A stretch of DNA of 64,000 nt. It comes from an uncultured Candidatus Melainabacteria bacterium (GTDB lineage Bacteria > Cyanobacteriota > Vampirovibrionia > Gastranaerophilales > Gastranaerophilaceae). The stretch covers positions 1-64,000 of the forward strand of contig CAKUZB010000003.1 of the NCBI GenBank assembly GCA_934717745.1, in the 5' to 3' direction. The notes beneath the pieces are model-generated. The model did no database searches, had not been told where the DNA came from, and worked only from the letters and a program-made list of their open reading frames with translations. A program made the position numbers and the translations under genes. Shown in pieces: positions 1 through 8,114 of this stretch (its first letter is position 1; each line of letters opens with the position of its first letter).

Positions 1-47
1 AATAACAAAACCAAACCAAAATAATAACCAAAACCAAAAACCAAATT
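1..47. repeat. A/C-rich degenerate CCAAAA tract
   Basis: The first 47 bases contain almost only A and C on the plus strand, with CCAAA or CCAAAA recurring every 5 to 11 bases. No ORF or RNA is seen. The tract sits just before a terminator hairpin, so it is probably the 3' untranslated tail of a gene outside the window. No function can be assigned. Confidence 0.5.
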
Positions 48-51
48 TAAA

Positions 52-79
52 GCCACCCTATCGGGTGGCATTTTTTTTT
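52..79 (+). terminator. Rho-independent terminator
   Basis: A perfect 7-bp stem (GCCACCC / GGGTGGC) with a TATC loop is followed by nine T residues at 71-79. It ends a plus-strand gene lying upstream of the window. On the minus strand it is followed by TTTAAATTT, so it may also stop transcripts from mnmG, whose stop codon is 16 bases away. Confidence 0.85.
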
Positions 80-94
80 ATTATTGTTAAATTT

Positions 95-1972
95 TTAATG
101 AATCATGTGTTTCTCTAGCATTACCATTAAGACACTTAAATCTGCCGGTTTCACACCACCTATTCTTGATGCTTGAGCCAGTGATGTTGGTCTGATTTTT
201 TCTAATTTTTCTCTTGTTTCTGTAGAAATATGAGCAATCTGAGAGTAATCAATATTTTTTGGAATTTTAATTTTTTCTAATTTACCCGCATTGTCAACTT
301 GAGCCTCTTGACGTTTTAAGTATCCGTCATATTTTATTAAAATTTCAACTTGTTCATAAACAGGTTTGTCTAAATTTAATTTTTGAGCAGTTTTATCAAG
401 TTCTTTAATTACCTTATAATCAATATTTGGGCGTTTTATCAATTCTGCAAGTCTGATACCTTTATCAATATGTTCGCCGTATTTTGCTAAAATCGAATTT
501 ACTTCATCAGTTGCAGAAAGTTTTGTATCTTTCAGTCTTGCAATTTCTTTCTGAATTGCTTTTTGTTTATCCAAAAATCTATTATATTGTGTTTCCTCTA
601 ACAATCCAATTTTATGTCCTATTTCACTCAAACGTTCATCAGCATTGTCTTGACGAAGTAGTAAACGGTATTCCGAACGAGAGGTAAGCATTCTGTACGG
701 TTCTTCAATGTCTTTTGTAACCAAATCATCTATAAGTGTTCCAATATAAGAAGAACTTCTTGATAACTCAAGCATTTCAGAATTATTTAAGTAGTTAAAC
801 GCATTAATTCCAGCAATCAAACCTTGTGCTGCCGCTTCTTCGTAACCACTTGTGCCGTTAATTTGACCCGCCATAAACAAGCCTTGAACTTTTTTGGTCA
901 TTAAAGAGTGGCTGTTTTGAACTGCTGGAACATAGTCATATTCAACAGCATAAGCAGGTTTAATCACATGTGCGTTTTCAAGTCCGGGTAAAGTTCTAAG
1001 CATCTGCACTTGAACATCAGCAGGTAAACTGCTTGAAAACCCTTGAATATACACTTCATAGGTATTTAATCCTTCAGGTTCAACAAAAATATGGTGCGAA
1101 GGATTTGATGCAAATCTAACAATTTTATCTTCAATTGACGGACAATATCTAGGTCCTATGGCATGAATTAAACCTTGATACATAGGAGATTTATCTAAGT
1201 TTGCCTTAATAATTTCATGAGTTTTTTCATTAGTTTTTGTCAGGTAACAAGGATATTGTTTTCTTATCGGTCTGTCAGGTCTGAATGAATAAAAACTTAA
1301 TTCGTCATCGCCATTTTGTAAAATCATTTTAGAATAATCTACAGTACGGCTATCCACACGTTGAGGAGTACCCGTTTTTAAACGTTTAATTGTAAAACCT
1401 AAATCTATTAATGATTTAGAAAGTCCTCTTGCCGGCATTTCTCCTAAACGGCCTGCCGGATATGAATTCAAACCTACCCATATTTTCGCTTCAAGTGAAG
1501 TTCCTGTCGTTAAAACAACCGCAGGTGCATCATACTGAATACCGTATTCATCAACCGCACCTGTAATTTTTCCGTCTTTAACCAACAATTGAGAAATACA
1601 ACATTGTTTTAAGAAAATGTTTTCATTATCTTGAATAACATTTCTCATAAACTGAGTATATTCTTTTTTGTCAGATTGTGCTCTTAAGGCTCTAACCGCA
1701 GGGCCTTTAGACATATTTAAAGTTTTCATTTGCAAATAAGTAGCATCAGTAACGATACCCATTTGACCACCAAGAGCATCAATTTCTCTAACTAAAGTAG
1801 ATTTTGCAGGCCCGCCAATTGCAGGATTACAAGGCATAAGGGCAATATTATCCATGTTCAAAGAGCATAACAATGTCTTTAATCCAAGCCTTGCTGAAGC
1901 AAGAGCGGCTTCACAACCTGCATGACCTGCCCCAACAACTATACAATCAAATTTATTATTCATGTAATCCAT
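95..1972 (-). CDS. mnmG: tRNA uridine-5-carboxymethylaminomethyl(34) synthesis enzyme MnmG (GidA)
   Basis: With MnmE, MnmG installs the (carboxymethyl)aminomethyl group on U34 of tRNAs reading NNA/NNG codons, using FAD and a methylene-folate. The N-terminal dinucleotide-binding motif GAGHAGCEAA is intact. PCNPAIGGPAKS and the RYCPSIEDK motif with the family cysteine are present, as is the C-terminal helical domain. The product is 625 residues, normal for the family. In-frame starts exist at 1990 (TTG), 1972 (ATG) and 1963 (ATG). I chose 1972 because a TATAAT lies exactly six bases upstream and inside the longer reading, so the TTG would not be transcribed. 1963 remains possible. Divergent from the secreted protein at 2012. 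Confidence 0.95.
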   Translation of the reverse strand: MDYMNNKFDCIVVGAGHAGCEAALASARLGLKTLLCSLNMDNIALMPCNPAIGGPAKSTLVREIDALGGQMGIVTDATYLQMKTLNMSKGPAVRALRAQSDKKEYTQFMRNVIQDNENIFLKQCCISQLLVKDGKITGAVDEYGIQYDAPAVVLTTGTSLEAKIWVGLNSYPAGRLGEMPARGLSKSLIDLGFTIKRLKTGTPQRVDSRTVDYSKMILQNGDDELSFYSFRPDRPIRKQYPCYLTKTNEKTHEIIKANLDKSPMYQGLIHAIGPRYCPSIEDKIVRFASNPSHHIFVEPEGLNTYEVYIQGFSSSLPADVQVQMLRTLPGLENAHVIKPAYAVEYDYVPAVQNSHSLMTKKVQGLFMAGQINGTSGYEEAAAQGLIAGINAFNYLNNSEMLELSRSSSYIGTLIDDLVTKDIEEPYRMLTSRSEYRLLLRQDNADERLSEIGHKIGLLEETQYNRFLDKQKAIQKEIARLKDTKLSATDEVNSILAKYGEHIDKGIRLAELIKRPNIDYKVIKELDKTAQKLNLDKPVYEQVEILIKYDGYLKRQEAQVDNAGKLEKIKIPKNIDYSQIAHISTETREKLEKIRPTSLAQASRIGGVKPADLSVLMVMLEKHMIH

Positions 1973-1978
1973 ATCAAT

Positions 1979-1984
1979 ATTATA
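1979..1984 (-). promoter_or_regulatory. -10 hexamer of mnmG, leaderless arrangement
   Basis: On the minus strand TATAAT is followed by ATTGAT and then the ATG at 1972. Transcription would therefore begin at or next to the A of the start codon. No convincing -35 box and no Shine-Dalgarno sequence is visible. It lies back to back with the promoter of the gene at 2012. Confidence 0.6.
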
Positions 1985-1996
1985 ATACAAAATTTA

Positions 1997-2005
1997 TGCT
2001 ATAAT
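1997..2005 (+). promoter_or_regulatory. Extended -10 promoter of the gene at 2012, leaderless arrangement
   Basis: TGC-TATAAT is a perfect extended -10 element. It is followed by AACTCT and then the ATG at 2012, a six-base gap that puts the expected +1 on the start codon. No Shine-Dalgarno is present and no good -35 is seen, as expected for an extended -10 promoter. Confidence 0.65.
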
Positions 2006-2011
2006 AACTCT

Positions 2012-2623
2012 ATGAAAAATATTTTTTTAGCAATTTTATTATGTTTTTTAGTTTCACCTTCTTTTGCAAACCAAAGTGATGAATCTTTAATTCATGGTAA
2101 CGTTTCTTTTGATTGGGTTACAAAATCTCAATTAGAACGTGATAAAAACATTGATGACGTTCGAGAAATTCTTTACAGTAAAAGTATTATTATAAAATAC
2201 AATAAAAAAGACTTTAGAGAACAATATAAAAATTACTTAAAAGATGAAAAATACCAACAACACTATATGGAAATTTTAAGTGGTAAAAAAGAAAACGATA
2301 CAGAAAGACTTGCAGGTTTTTTCAAGTTTAATGATAGAGTGTTGTATGCATACGGAATTCAATATAAAAACGATATTTATACAACATATTATTACGATGC
2401 TTTAGGAAATCTAAGATACATTGACAAAATGTCAGAAAATTATCCTAAATATCCTTATTACACTCATCAATACAGAATTTCTGGAGAATTAGCAGGTTCT
2501 TTTTATTTTAAATCTTATGATACACAATATGAATTTAAAAACGGCAAATTCAAAGGAATTTGGTACAAAGATACAATGTTTAATGCAAATGCAAAAAAGA
2601 TTATGACTAGGACTAATTATTAA
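2012..2623 (+). CDS. Secreted hypothetical protein (203 aa)
   Basis: The product starts MKNIFLAILLCFLVSPSFA-NQ, a clear Sec signal peptide with cleavage expected after SFA. The mature part of about 180 residues is rich in Tyr, Lys and Asp with alternating short hydrophobic stretches, suggesting a small beta-rich periplasmic or outer-surface domain. I recognise no family. A longer reading from 1922 is excluded because the promoter lies at 1997-2005 and the signal peptide begins at 2012. It ends 53 bases from the convergent AsmA-like gene. Confidence 0.8.
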   Translation: MKNIFLAILLCFLVSPSFANQSDESLIHGNVSFDWVTKSQLERDKNIDDVREILYSKSIIIKYNKKDFREQYKNYLKDEKYQQHYMEILSGKKENDTERLAGFFKFNDRVLYAYGIQYKNDIYTTYYYDALGNLRYIDKMSENYPKYPYYTHQYRISGELAGSFYFKSYDTQYEFKNGKFKGIWYKDTMFNANAKKIMTRTNY

Positions 2624-2630
2624 AACTTTT

Positions 2631-2647
2631 GCGACTTACAAAGTCGC
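2631..2647. terminator. Weak hairpin between convergent genes
   Basis: GCGACTT / AAGTCGC forms a 7-bp stem with an ACA loop midway between two convergent stop codons. It lacks a proper T tract on the plus side. On the minus strand it is followed by AAAAGTTTT. It may be a weak bidirectional terminator. Confidence 0.4.
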
Positions 2648-2676
2648 TAATCTCAAAGTAATCTCAAAGAAATTAA

Positions 2677-5600
2677 TTACTCAACCCATCTAAAACTTTG
2701 TACATAATCTTCACCATTAATATCCCCTAAAACCTCAACGGCAAAAACTCTGTAGGCTTTATTTGATAATTCAATCATAGGTATTTTATTCAAATCATTA
2801 AGAATTTTTGCATTTGACGGGTCATTAAGATTAACACCAGGAATCGCACTAAATAAAGTATTTAAAGAAACATTACCAATTGGTCCAAGAACTGTTGATA
2901 TTTTTTTAGACAAACGCCCAAATACATACATTTTAGCCATATAATTGCTAAAATTGTAATCTCCTGTAACGTAAATACTTAAGTCTTTACCTGTTGACAA
3001 GATTTGTATTTTATCTGCCGTACCGTTATGGATTTCAATTGCACCTTTAATTGAAGCAAAATTACCAGTTTTTAAAGGAGTAATTAAATCAACAATACCA
3101 TTAATAGATAGTCCTGTAATTCCACTCTTAATTAAATTTCCGGCTTTTAATAAATATTCTAAAGAACCTAATTTTGGCATTCTGCCATTTTTAATTAAAA
3201 ATGCACCATGTCCGTTTAAACTTTTTAAACAATCTGCTTGTTCAACGCCTGTGCAAGACAGAGTAATTTGACCATTCAAATCACCATACAATTGACCATT
3301 TACATCAAGAATTGAAGATAAAAGTTTGTCAGCGTCAGCATTTGTAACTATTAAATCAAAATTTGATTTCTTTGAATAAATATTGTAACCGCCAGAACCT
3401 TCCATTGTGCCTTTTGCAAGTTTAAATTTAAATTTATCAAGATTTAAGTTACCATTTTTAATGCTAATATTTGCAAGCAAATCTTTTGCATGAATATTGT
3501 TAAAATCAATTCCATTTGCAATAATTTCAAGATTGTGTATAATGAATTGTTTAAAATCAACCGATGTAATATCCGCAGAACCTGTTGAAACTTCACGTGA
3601 AGCATTAATTTCCATTCTATCTAACAATTCAATTACGTGGTCAACATTAAAATTACCAATATCTAAAGTAGCACTATTAATTATATATGGAGGTTTAAGT
3701 GAATTTCTGGCATTAATATCAAGAATAAATTTATTTGTTAAAATAGCACCTCTAACGCTCGCTAAAATCTTATTATCCCAGAATTTTAGAGATAAATTTT
3801 CAACATTTGCATCAAAAAATGGAATATCCATATTGAAAATATTAAAATCACCTCGAATTGACGGATTTGAAAGAGAACCATTTGCAACAATATCAGAAGT
3901 AAAAATGCCTTTTTTAATTAAAGGTTTTTTAAATACAATATTGAAAATACGCATATCCGTATGAACATTAGTTTTAACCTTGAAATTCTTAAAGAATATA
4001 TCATTTTTCGTATATGATAATTGTCCATTTGCACTTAATTGGCGTTCCTTAATAATTCGTCTGTTAACATAAGCAATTTTGTCGTAAACAAATGATTTTA
4101 CGTTCAATTGGTTAGGTTTAAATACGGTATTTGCTATAAGATGTATTGGCAAATTTTCATCACCTATTGTTGCACCCATATAGTAAATACTTGAACCACT
4201 ATCAATTTTTATCGTTGAATTTAAAGAAAGATTATCTAAAAAACCTGAAATAGCAGAGTTTAGAGAAACATTTCCTTTAATTTTAATCGGATATATTACA
4301 TTTTTATTATATATATAATCAACAAATTTTTGATTTGGTTTTGCATTGATACTCAAATTCAATTTTGGTTTTTGCAAGAAATTATCAATTGTGCCATAAA
4401 CAAGAGCAGGCATAGTACCAATTTGAGTGTTTAAGGCTTTAACATTCAATGTCCCATCTTTAATAATTACATTACCTGACATTAAACGAATAGGCATTTT
4501 TGTTTTTCTGTAAACCAAATTCAAATTTCTTAAATTTGCAGAACCTGATAATTTAATTTTAGAAAAATCAATATTATCCATACTTCCGCTGTATTCGCCT
4601 TTAAATTGAGCATAAGAATGTTCACTAGAATCATTTGTATTTTGTACCTGCAAAATTGATGGAGCAAAAAGTCTTATTGCTTCTGCAATTTTTATTCGCT
4701 CTGAATTAAAAGAAAGAGATGCCTTATTATCATTTATAATACCAGAGATAAACACTTTTGCATTTGAAACTTTAGAAATAAGGTTCAATTTAAAATTAAA
4801 GTCGTTATACAAAATACTTCCTGATACATTTTGCAAAGGCATCATTAAATCAGTTAATTTAATATTGTTTGAATGTAATTTTAACTCTCCTTTTGCGTGA
4901 ACATTTTTCCCTAAATCCATTGCCGAAATATCAAGAATTTGTCCTTTTAAATCTAATGAAAAATCGGCTAAACCAGTTGCAGTGTCAATCATTTTGACTG
5001 ATTTTTGCATTGGTTCTAACATCGGAGAATTCTTTAATATTTTTAATAAATTATTTAATTCTTGTTTTGGCAGACTCGCCTTGAAATCAAATTTTCCGAC
5101 TAAATTACATGTGCCGTCAATAGAAACAGGTTTTCCATTAACATTTCCACTTAATAGTGTAAAATGAGTGTCAAAATCATTAAATTTTAATATAGCATTA
5201 GCATTTTTTAAAACTAAATTATGTATATCATCAAAATAGGTTGTAGCATTCAGGGCTTTGAACCAACCATATGTGTGAGGGTCGTTTCTAGTACCTTTAA
5301 CAACTAAATCAATGCTACCAAATCCTGCAAATTCCATAACAGGAACAGGTCCAGTCAAAAAATTAAAAGTTTGATGAACAGGCATTAAAACTTTTTTTGC
5401 CAAAGTTAAATCAATCATTGACGTACTTGTAATATGTAAATCACACTTTTGATCACCATAAGAATTAATTCGACCTTTTACATTAACCTCTTGAGTCGGC
5501 TCCGTCGGAACATTTACGTCTAATTCCAGATAATCACCTTTATATTCAATCCCAATATATGCACCTTTAGGGGCTTTTTTGATTGGTTCGTATACGTATG

Positions 5601-6810
5601 CATTATCTACAATAATTTTACCGTACATTAAAGGCTCTACAAGATTATCCTTAATTTTTAAATTTACGTTAACGTCAGAATTAAAATTTGCCTCTTTTGC
5701 AACTGACACATTTATTTTAATTAATTTATCTAATTTATCAGAATAAGGAATAAGTTCTAAAATATCCTTTGCTTTTGCATTAAAAATTTTTAAATCCAAA
5801 TCAGGAACAGGCTTTTTCGAAGAAACTTTGTCCACAGAACCTGATAATTTAAAACCGAATTTTGGAGAAAGAAACGAAATACTTGGAATATTTAAACAAT
5901 TTTTTTCCAATAATACTCTTGAATTTAGTTGAATTTTATGAGGATAAGAGTATGGTTTATTAAGATATTTTGAAGTACATTTTATATTTTCAGCAACAAA
6001 ATTTGAAATATATTGTTTTTGTTCAAAAATTTTCTTGTCAGAATGAATATCCAGATTAATCAGCCCCGAAATGCTTGATATATCACCTTGAGTTAAGGTT
6101 TTTATTAAACTTGAATATTCTGAAAGTTCAAAATTTGTTAATGAGATTGCAACTTCAGGCGGGTAATTATCTAAATTTATCGAGAAAGGAAGTTTTGTAT
6201 CAATATTAAATGACATACGAGAAGTCGTTTTTTTCGTTGACACAGTTGCATCTAGTGATGTTTTTAACAACTTATTTTCAACATATTTATCGATATTAAA
6301 ATAATTTCCGCTAAGTTTGATTTTTGATTTGTCATCGGAATTAGTAAAGTTTACATTAAATTTATCAATAAAAACCGAACCGCCGTTAAGATTTATCATA
6401 AAGTCAGAAGTTTTCAATAATAAATACTGACCTAATTTTAGCCTCAAAGACTTATCATAATAAACATCTACAAAAATATTATTACTTGAAAAGTATTTAA
6501 CATTCACACGTCCAATGATTAAAGGCAAAATAGAAACTTTAACGAGAGGTTTTTCGACAAAAAAAGCACAAGTGCCATCATCATTAAGAATAGAAAATTT
6601 ATCGGCTTTTAGCCAAATTGCTGGAGACAAAGCATTTTTAAATTTTGGATTTTCAATTTTTACATTATAATGGTACTCATTTTTTATGTATTTTGTTATT
6701 AAGGGGTTAAAGTAATCAAGGTTAATAACTCTAGGCAAAACACAATAATATATTGCATATACACCCAGTATTGCGAAAACTAAAATTAAAGTTTTTAATC
6801 TTATCCCCAT
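2677..6810 (-). CDS. AsmA/DUF3971-like giant envelope protein (1377 aa)
   Basis: A single N-terminal membrane segment (about residues 5-25) is followed by some 1350 residues of alternating beta strands. This architecture matches AsmA/TamB/YhdP-type repeating-beta-groove proteins, which bridge the envelope and are thought to move phospholipids between membranes. The C-terminal 250 residues (around GHGAFLIKNGRMPKLGS and later GPIGNVSLNTLFS) resemble the AsmA-like C-terminal region. The inferred role is lipid transport to, or homeostasis of, an outer membrane. The gene appears to have its own promoter, and the start lacks a Shine-Dalgarno but sits six bases after TATAAT. The broad family is fairly sure, the specific subfamily is not. 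Confidence 0.75.
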   Translation of the reverse strand: MGIRLKTLILVFAILGVYAIYYCVLPRVINLDYFNPLITKYIKNEYHYNVKIENPKFKNALSPAIWLKADKFSILNDDGTCAFFVEKPLVKVSILPLIIGRVNVKYFSSNNIFVDVYYDKSLRLKLGQYLLLKTSDFMINLNGGSVFIDKFNVNFTNSDDKSKIKLSGNYFNIDKYVENKLLKTSLDATVSTKKTTSRMSFNIDTKLPFSINLDNYPPEVAISLTNFELSEYSSLIKTLTQGDISSISGLINLDIHSDKKIFEQKQYISNFVAENIKCTSKYLNKPYSYPHKIQLNSRVLLEKNCLNIPSISFLSPKFGFKLSGSVDKVSSKKPVPDLDLKIFNAKAKDILELIPYSDKLDKLIKINVSVAKEANFNSDVNVNLKIKDNLVEPLMYGKIIVDNAYVYEPIKKAPKGAYIGIEYKGDYLELDVNVPTEPTQEVNVKGRINSYGDQKCDLHITSTSMIDLTLAKKVLMPVHQTFNFLTGPVPVMEFAGFGSIDLVVKGTRNDPHTYGWFKALNATTYFDDIHNLVLKNANAILKFNDFDTHFTLLSGNVNGKPVSIDGTCNLVGKFDFKASLPKQELNNLLKILKNSPMLEPMQKSVKMIDTATGLADFSLDLKGQILDISAMDLGKNVHAKGELKLHSNNIKLTDLMMPLQNVSGSILYNDFNFKLNLISKVSNAKVFISGIINDNKASLSFNSERIKIAEAIRLFAPSILQVQNTNDSSEHSYAQFKGEYSGSMDNIDFSKIKLSGSANLRNLNLVYRKTKMPIRLMSGNVIIKDGTLNVKALNTQIGTMPALVYGTIDNFLQKPKLNLSINAKPNQKFVDYIYNKNVIYPIKIKGNVSLNSAISGFLDNLSLNSTIKIDSGSSIYYMGATIGDENLPIHLIANTVFKPNQLNVKSFVYDKIAYVNRRIIKERQLSANGQLSYTKNDIFFKNFKVKTNVHTDMRIFNIVFKKPLIKKGIFTSDIVANGSLSNPSIRGDFNIFNMDIPFFDANVENLSLKFWDNKILASVRGAILTNKFILDINARNSLKPPYIINSATLDIGNFNVDHVIELLDRMEINASREVSTGSADITSVDFKQFIIHNLEIIANGIDFNNIHAKDLLANISIKNGNLNLDKFKFKLAKGTMEGSGGYNIYSKKSNFDLIVTNADADKLLSSILDVNGQLYGDLNGQITLSCTGVEQADCLKSLNGHGAFLIKNGRMPKLGSLEYLLKAGNLIKSGITGLSINGIVDLITPLKTGNFASIKGAIEIHNGTADKIQILSTGKDLSIYVTGDYNFSNYMAKMYVFGRLSKKISTVLGPIGNVSLNTLFSAIPGVNLNDPSNAKILNDLNKIPMIELSNKAYRVFAVEVLGDINGEDYVQSFRWVE

Positions 6811-6816
6811 GTTAAA

Positions 6817-6844
6817 ATTATAACGTAAATTTCAACTTTTTCAA
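6817..6844 (-). promoter_or_regulatory. Sigma-70-type promoter of the AsmA-like gene, leaderless arrangement
   Basis: On the minus strand TTGAAA (6839-6844) is followed by a 16-base spacer and TATAAT (6817-6822), then TTTAAC and the ATG at 6810. The six-base distance predicts a leaderless transcript. The promoter overlaps the 38-base gap after the FAD oxidoreductase gene, so the two genes can be transcribed separately. Confidence 0.65.
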
Positions 6845-6848
6845 ATTC

Positions 6849-8114
6849 TTAAAACTTCTTTAACAAATACTTTGCTAGCCCAACACCCATTGAAAAACAA
6901 CTTGGAATAATTCTAAGAGCCGCTTGTGCATAAAAATCTGCGGATACACAACGCCCCACTACAAATAAATTGTTAATATCCTTTGACATTAAGGCTTCCA
7001 CAGGAAATTGATAATCCTGCATTGTATGTTCTAAAACCGAATTATCTTTTTTAGAAGAATGTATGTCTACCGGATAGTTAGATATAACAACAGGATTTTC
7101 GAATTTTTTACCACTTTTTAAATCATCAATTGTATATATATATTTACCATAAATTCTTCTGCTTACTCTTACCCCTAACATATCTGCAATATTTGAGATA
7201 TAAGCATTTTCAAAACCAACAAAATATTTTTTACAGAAATTTGCCAATCTATATATACTACCTCTGGCTTTTAACAAGGCTTTTGATACCTGAAACATAT
7301 CTAAAGGGTTAATTTCTTGGTCAAAAAGAATTCTTGGACAGTTGAACGCCACTGAATTAGCCATATTAGGAACAGTAAACACCTGAAAATAGTTTCTGTC
7401 CTCTGTTTTAAGGATATTTTTGGCTACAGCATCATCAAATAATGGAGTTAAAGCCCAATTTTTATCACTATCCCACGTATATGCTGTTGAAAGATGTCTT
7501 TGTCCTTCAATATCGTAACATGTTGTAACATTTCTGTCTTTATCAAAATCTAATAACCAATCACCAAAAGTTTTTAAATCAACACCGCCCATTATAAATC
7601 TTAAATTCGTAGGTTGATTTTGTTGATTATCATTCAAAAATTCGCAATTTAATAAAAATCCAACATCACAATTTCCTGTCGCATCTACCACATAGTCCGC
7701 TTCGATACATACTGATAACATATTTGAAGTCAATTCTATCTCATTGATATATCTATTTGATACATTTACACTTTTTATTGATGTATTAAATAAAATCTCA
7801 ACATTTACTGATTGCATGATTTCGTCTAATACAATTTTTGCAATCTCCGGATTAAACCACCCTATGTTTCCGTCAGGATACGTAATTGCGGAATTATTAT
7901 GTTCTTTCATTTTAGATATAAAAATCTCTAAAAATTCATTATTTATTGAATTATCTGAAGTTTTCATCATTGGTGTAACAAGAGCAGATGTCATTGTGCC
8001 TCCAAGATGAATGTTTTTTTCAACTAATAAGACTTTTTTCCCACCTTTTGCCAGAGTATATGCAGTGGCACAACCGGAAGTACCACCACCAACGACAATA
8101 ACATCATATTTCAT
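6849..8114 (-). CDS. FAD-dependent oxidoreductase (FAD_oxidored-like, 421 aa)
   Basis: The N-terminus MKYDVIVVGGGTSGCATAYT is a canonical FAD-binding Rossmann motif, followed by VEKNIHLGGTMTSALV. An ADYVVDATGNCDVG stretch near residue 165 and a C-terminal VVGRCVSADFYAQAALR segment fit the flavin-binding fold of the FAD_oxidored family. The substrate is unknown. The start at 8114 is supported by AAGGAG nine bases upstream; a longer reading to 8195 would run deep into the preceding gene. Its ATG overlaps the end of the MnmC-like gene by 11 bases, so the two are translationally coupled. E. coli MnmC fuses a methyltransferase to a flavin oxidoreductase, so a functional link is conceivable though unproven. 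Confidence 0.8.
   Translation of the reverse strand: MKYDVIVVGGGTSGCATAYTLAKGGKKVLLVEKNIHLGGTMTSALVTPMMKTSDNSINNEFLEIFISKMKEHNNSAITYPDGNIGWFNPEIAKIVLDEIMQSVNVEILFNTSIKSVNVSNRYINEIELTSNMLSVCIEADYVVDATGNCDVGFLLNCEFLNDNQQNQPTNLRFIMGGVDLKTFGDWLLDFDKDRNVTTCYDIEGQRHLSTAYTWDSDKNWALTPLFDDAVAKNILKTEDRNYFQVFTVPNMANSVAFNCPRILFDQEINPLDMFQVSKALLKARGSIYRLANFCKKYFVGFENAYISNIADMLGVRVSRRIYGKYIYTIDDLKSGKKFENPVVISNYPVDIHSSKKDNSVLEHTMQDYQFPVEALMSKDINNLFVVGRCVSADFYAQAALRIIPSCFSMGVGLAKYLLKKF

Noticed and set aside
1..47. Possible CRISPR or other spaced repeat in the CCAAAA tract
   Set aside because: The units are 5-11 bases apart with no constant repeat of CRISPR length and no spacers. It is simple A/C-rich sequence.
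3497..3964. Long antisense frame inside the AsmA-like gene
   Set aside because: It has no ribosome-binding site, no recognisable domain, and follows the codon pattern of the long gene on the other strand. The same applies to other frames opposite known genes, such as 10654-10905 and 24383-24679.
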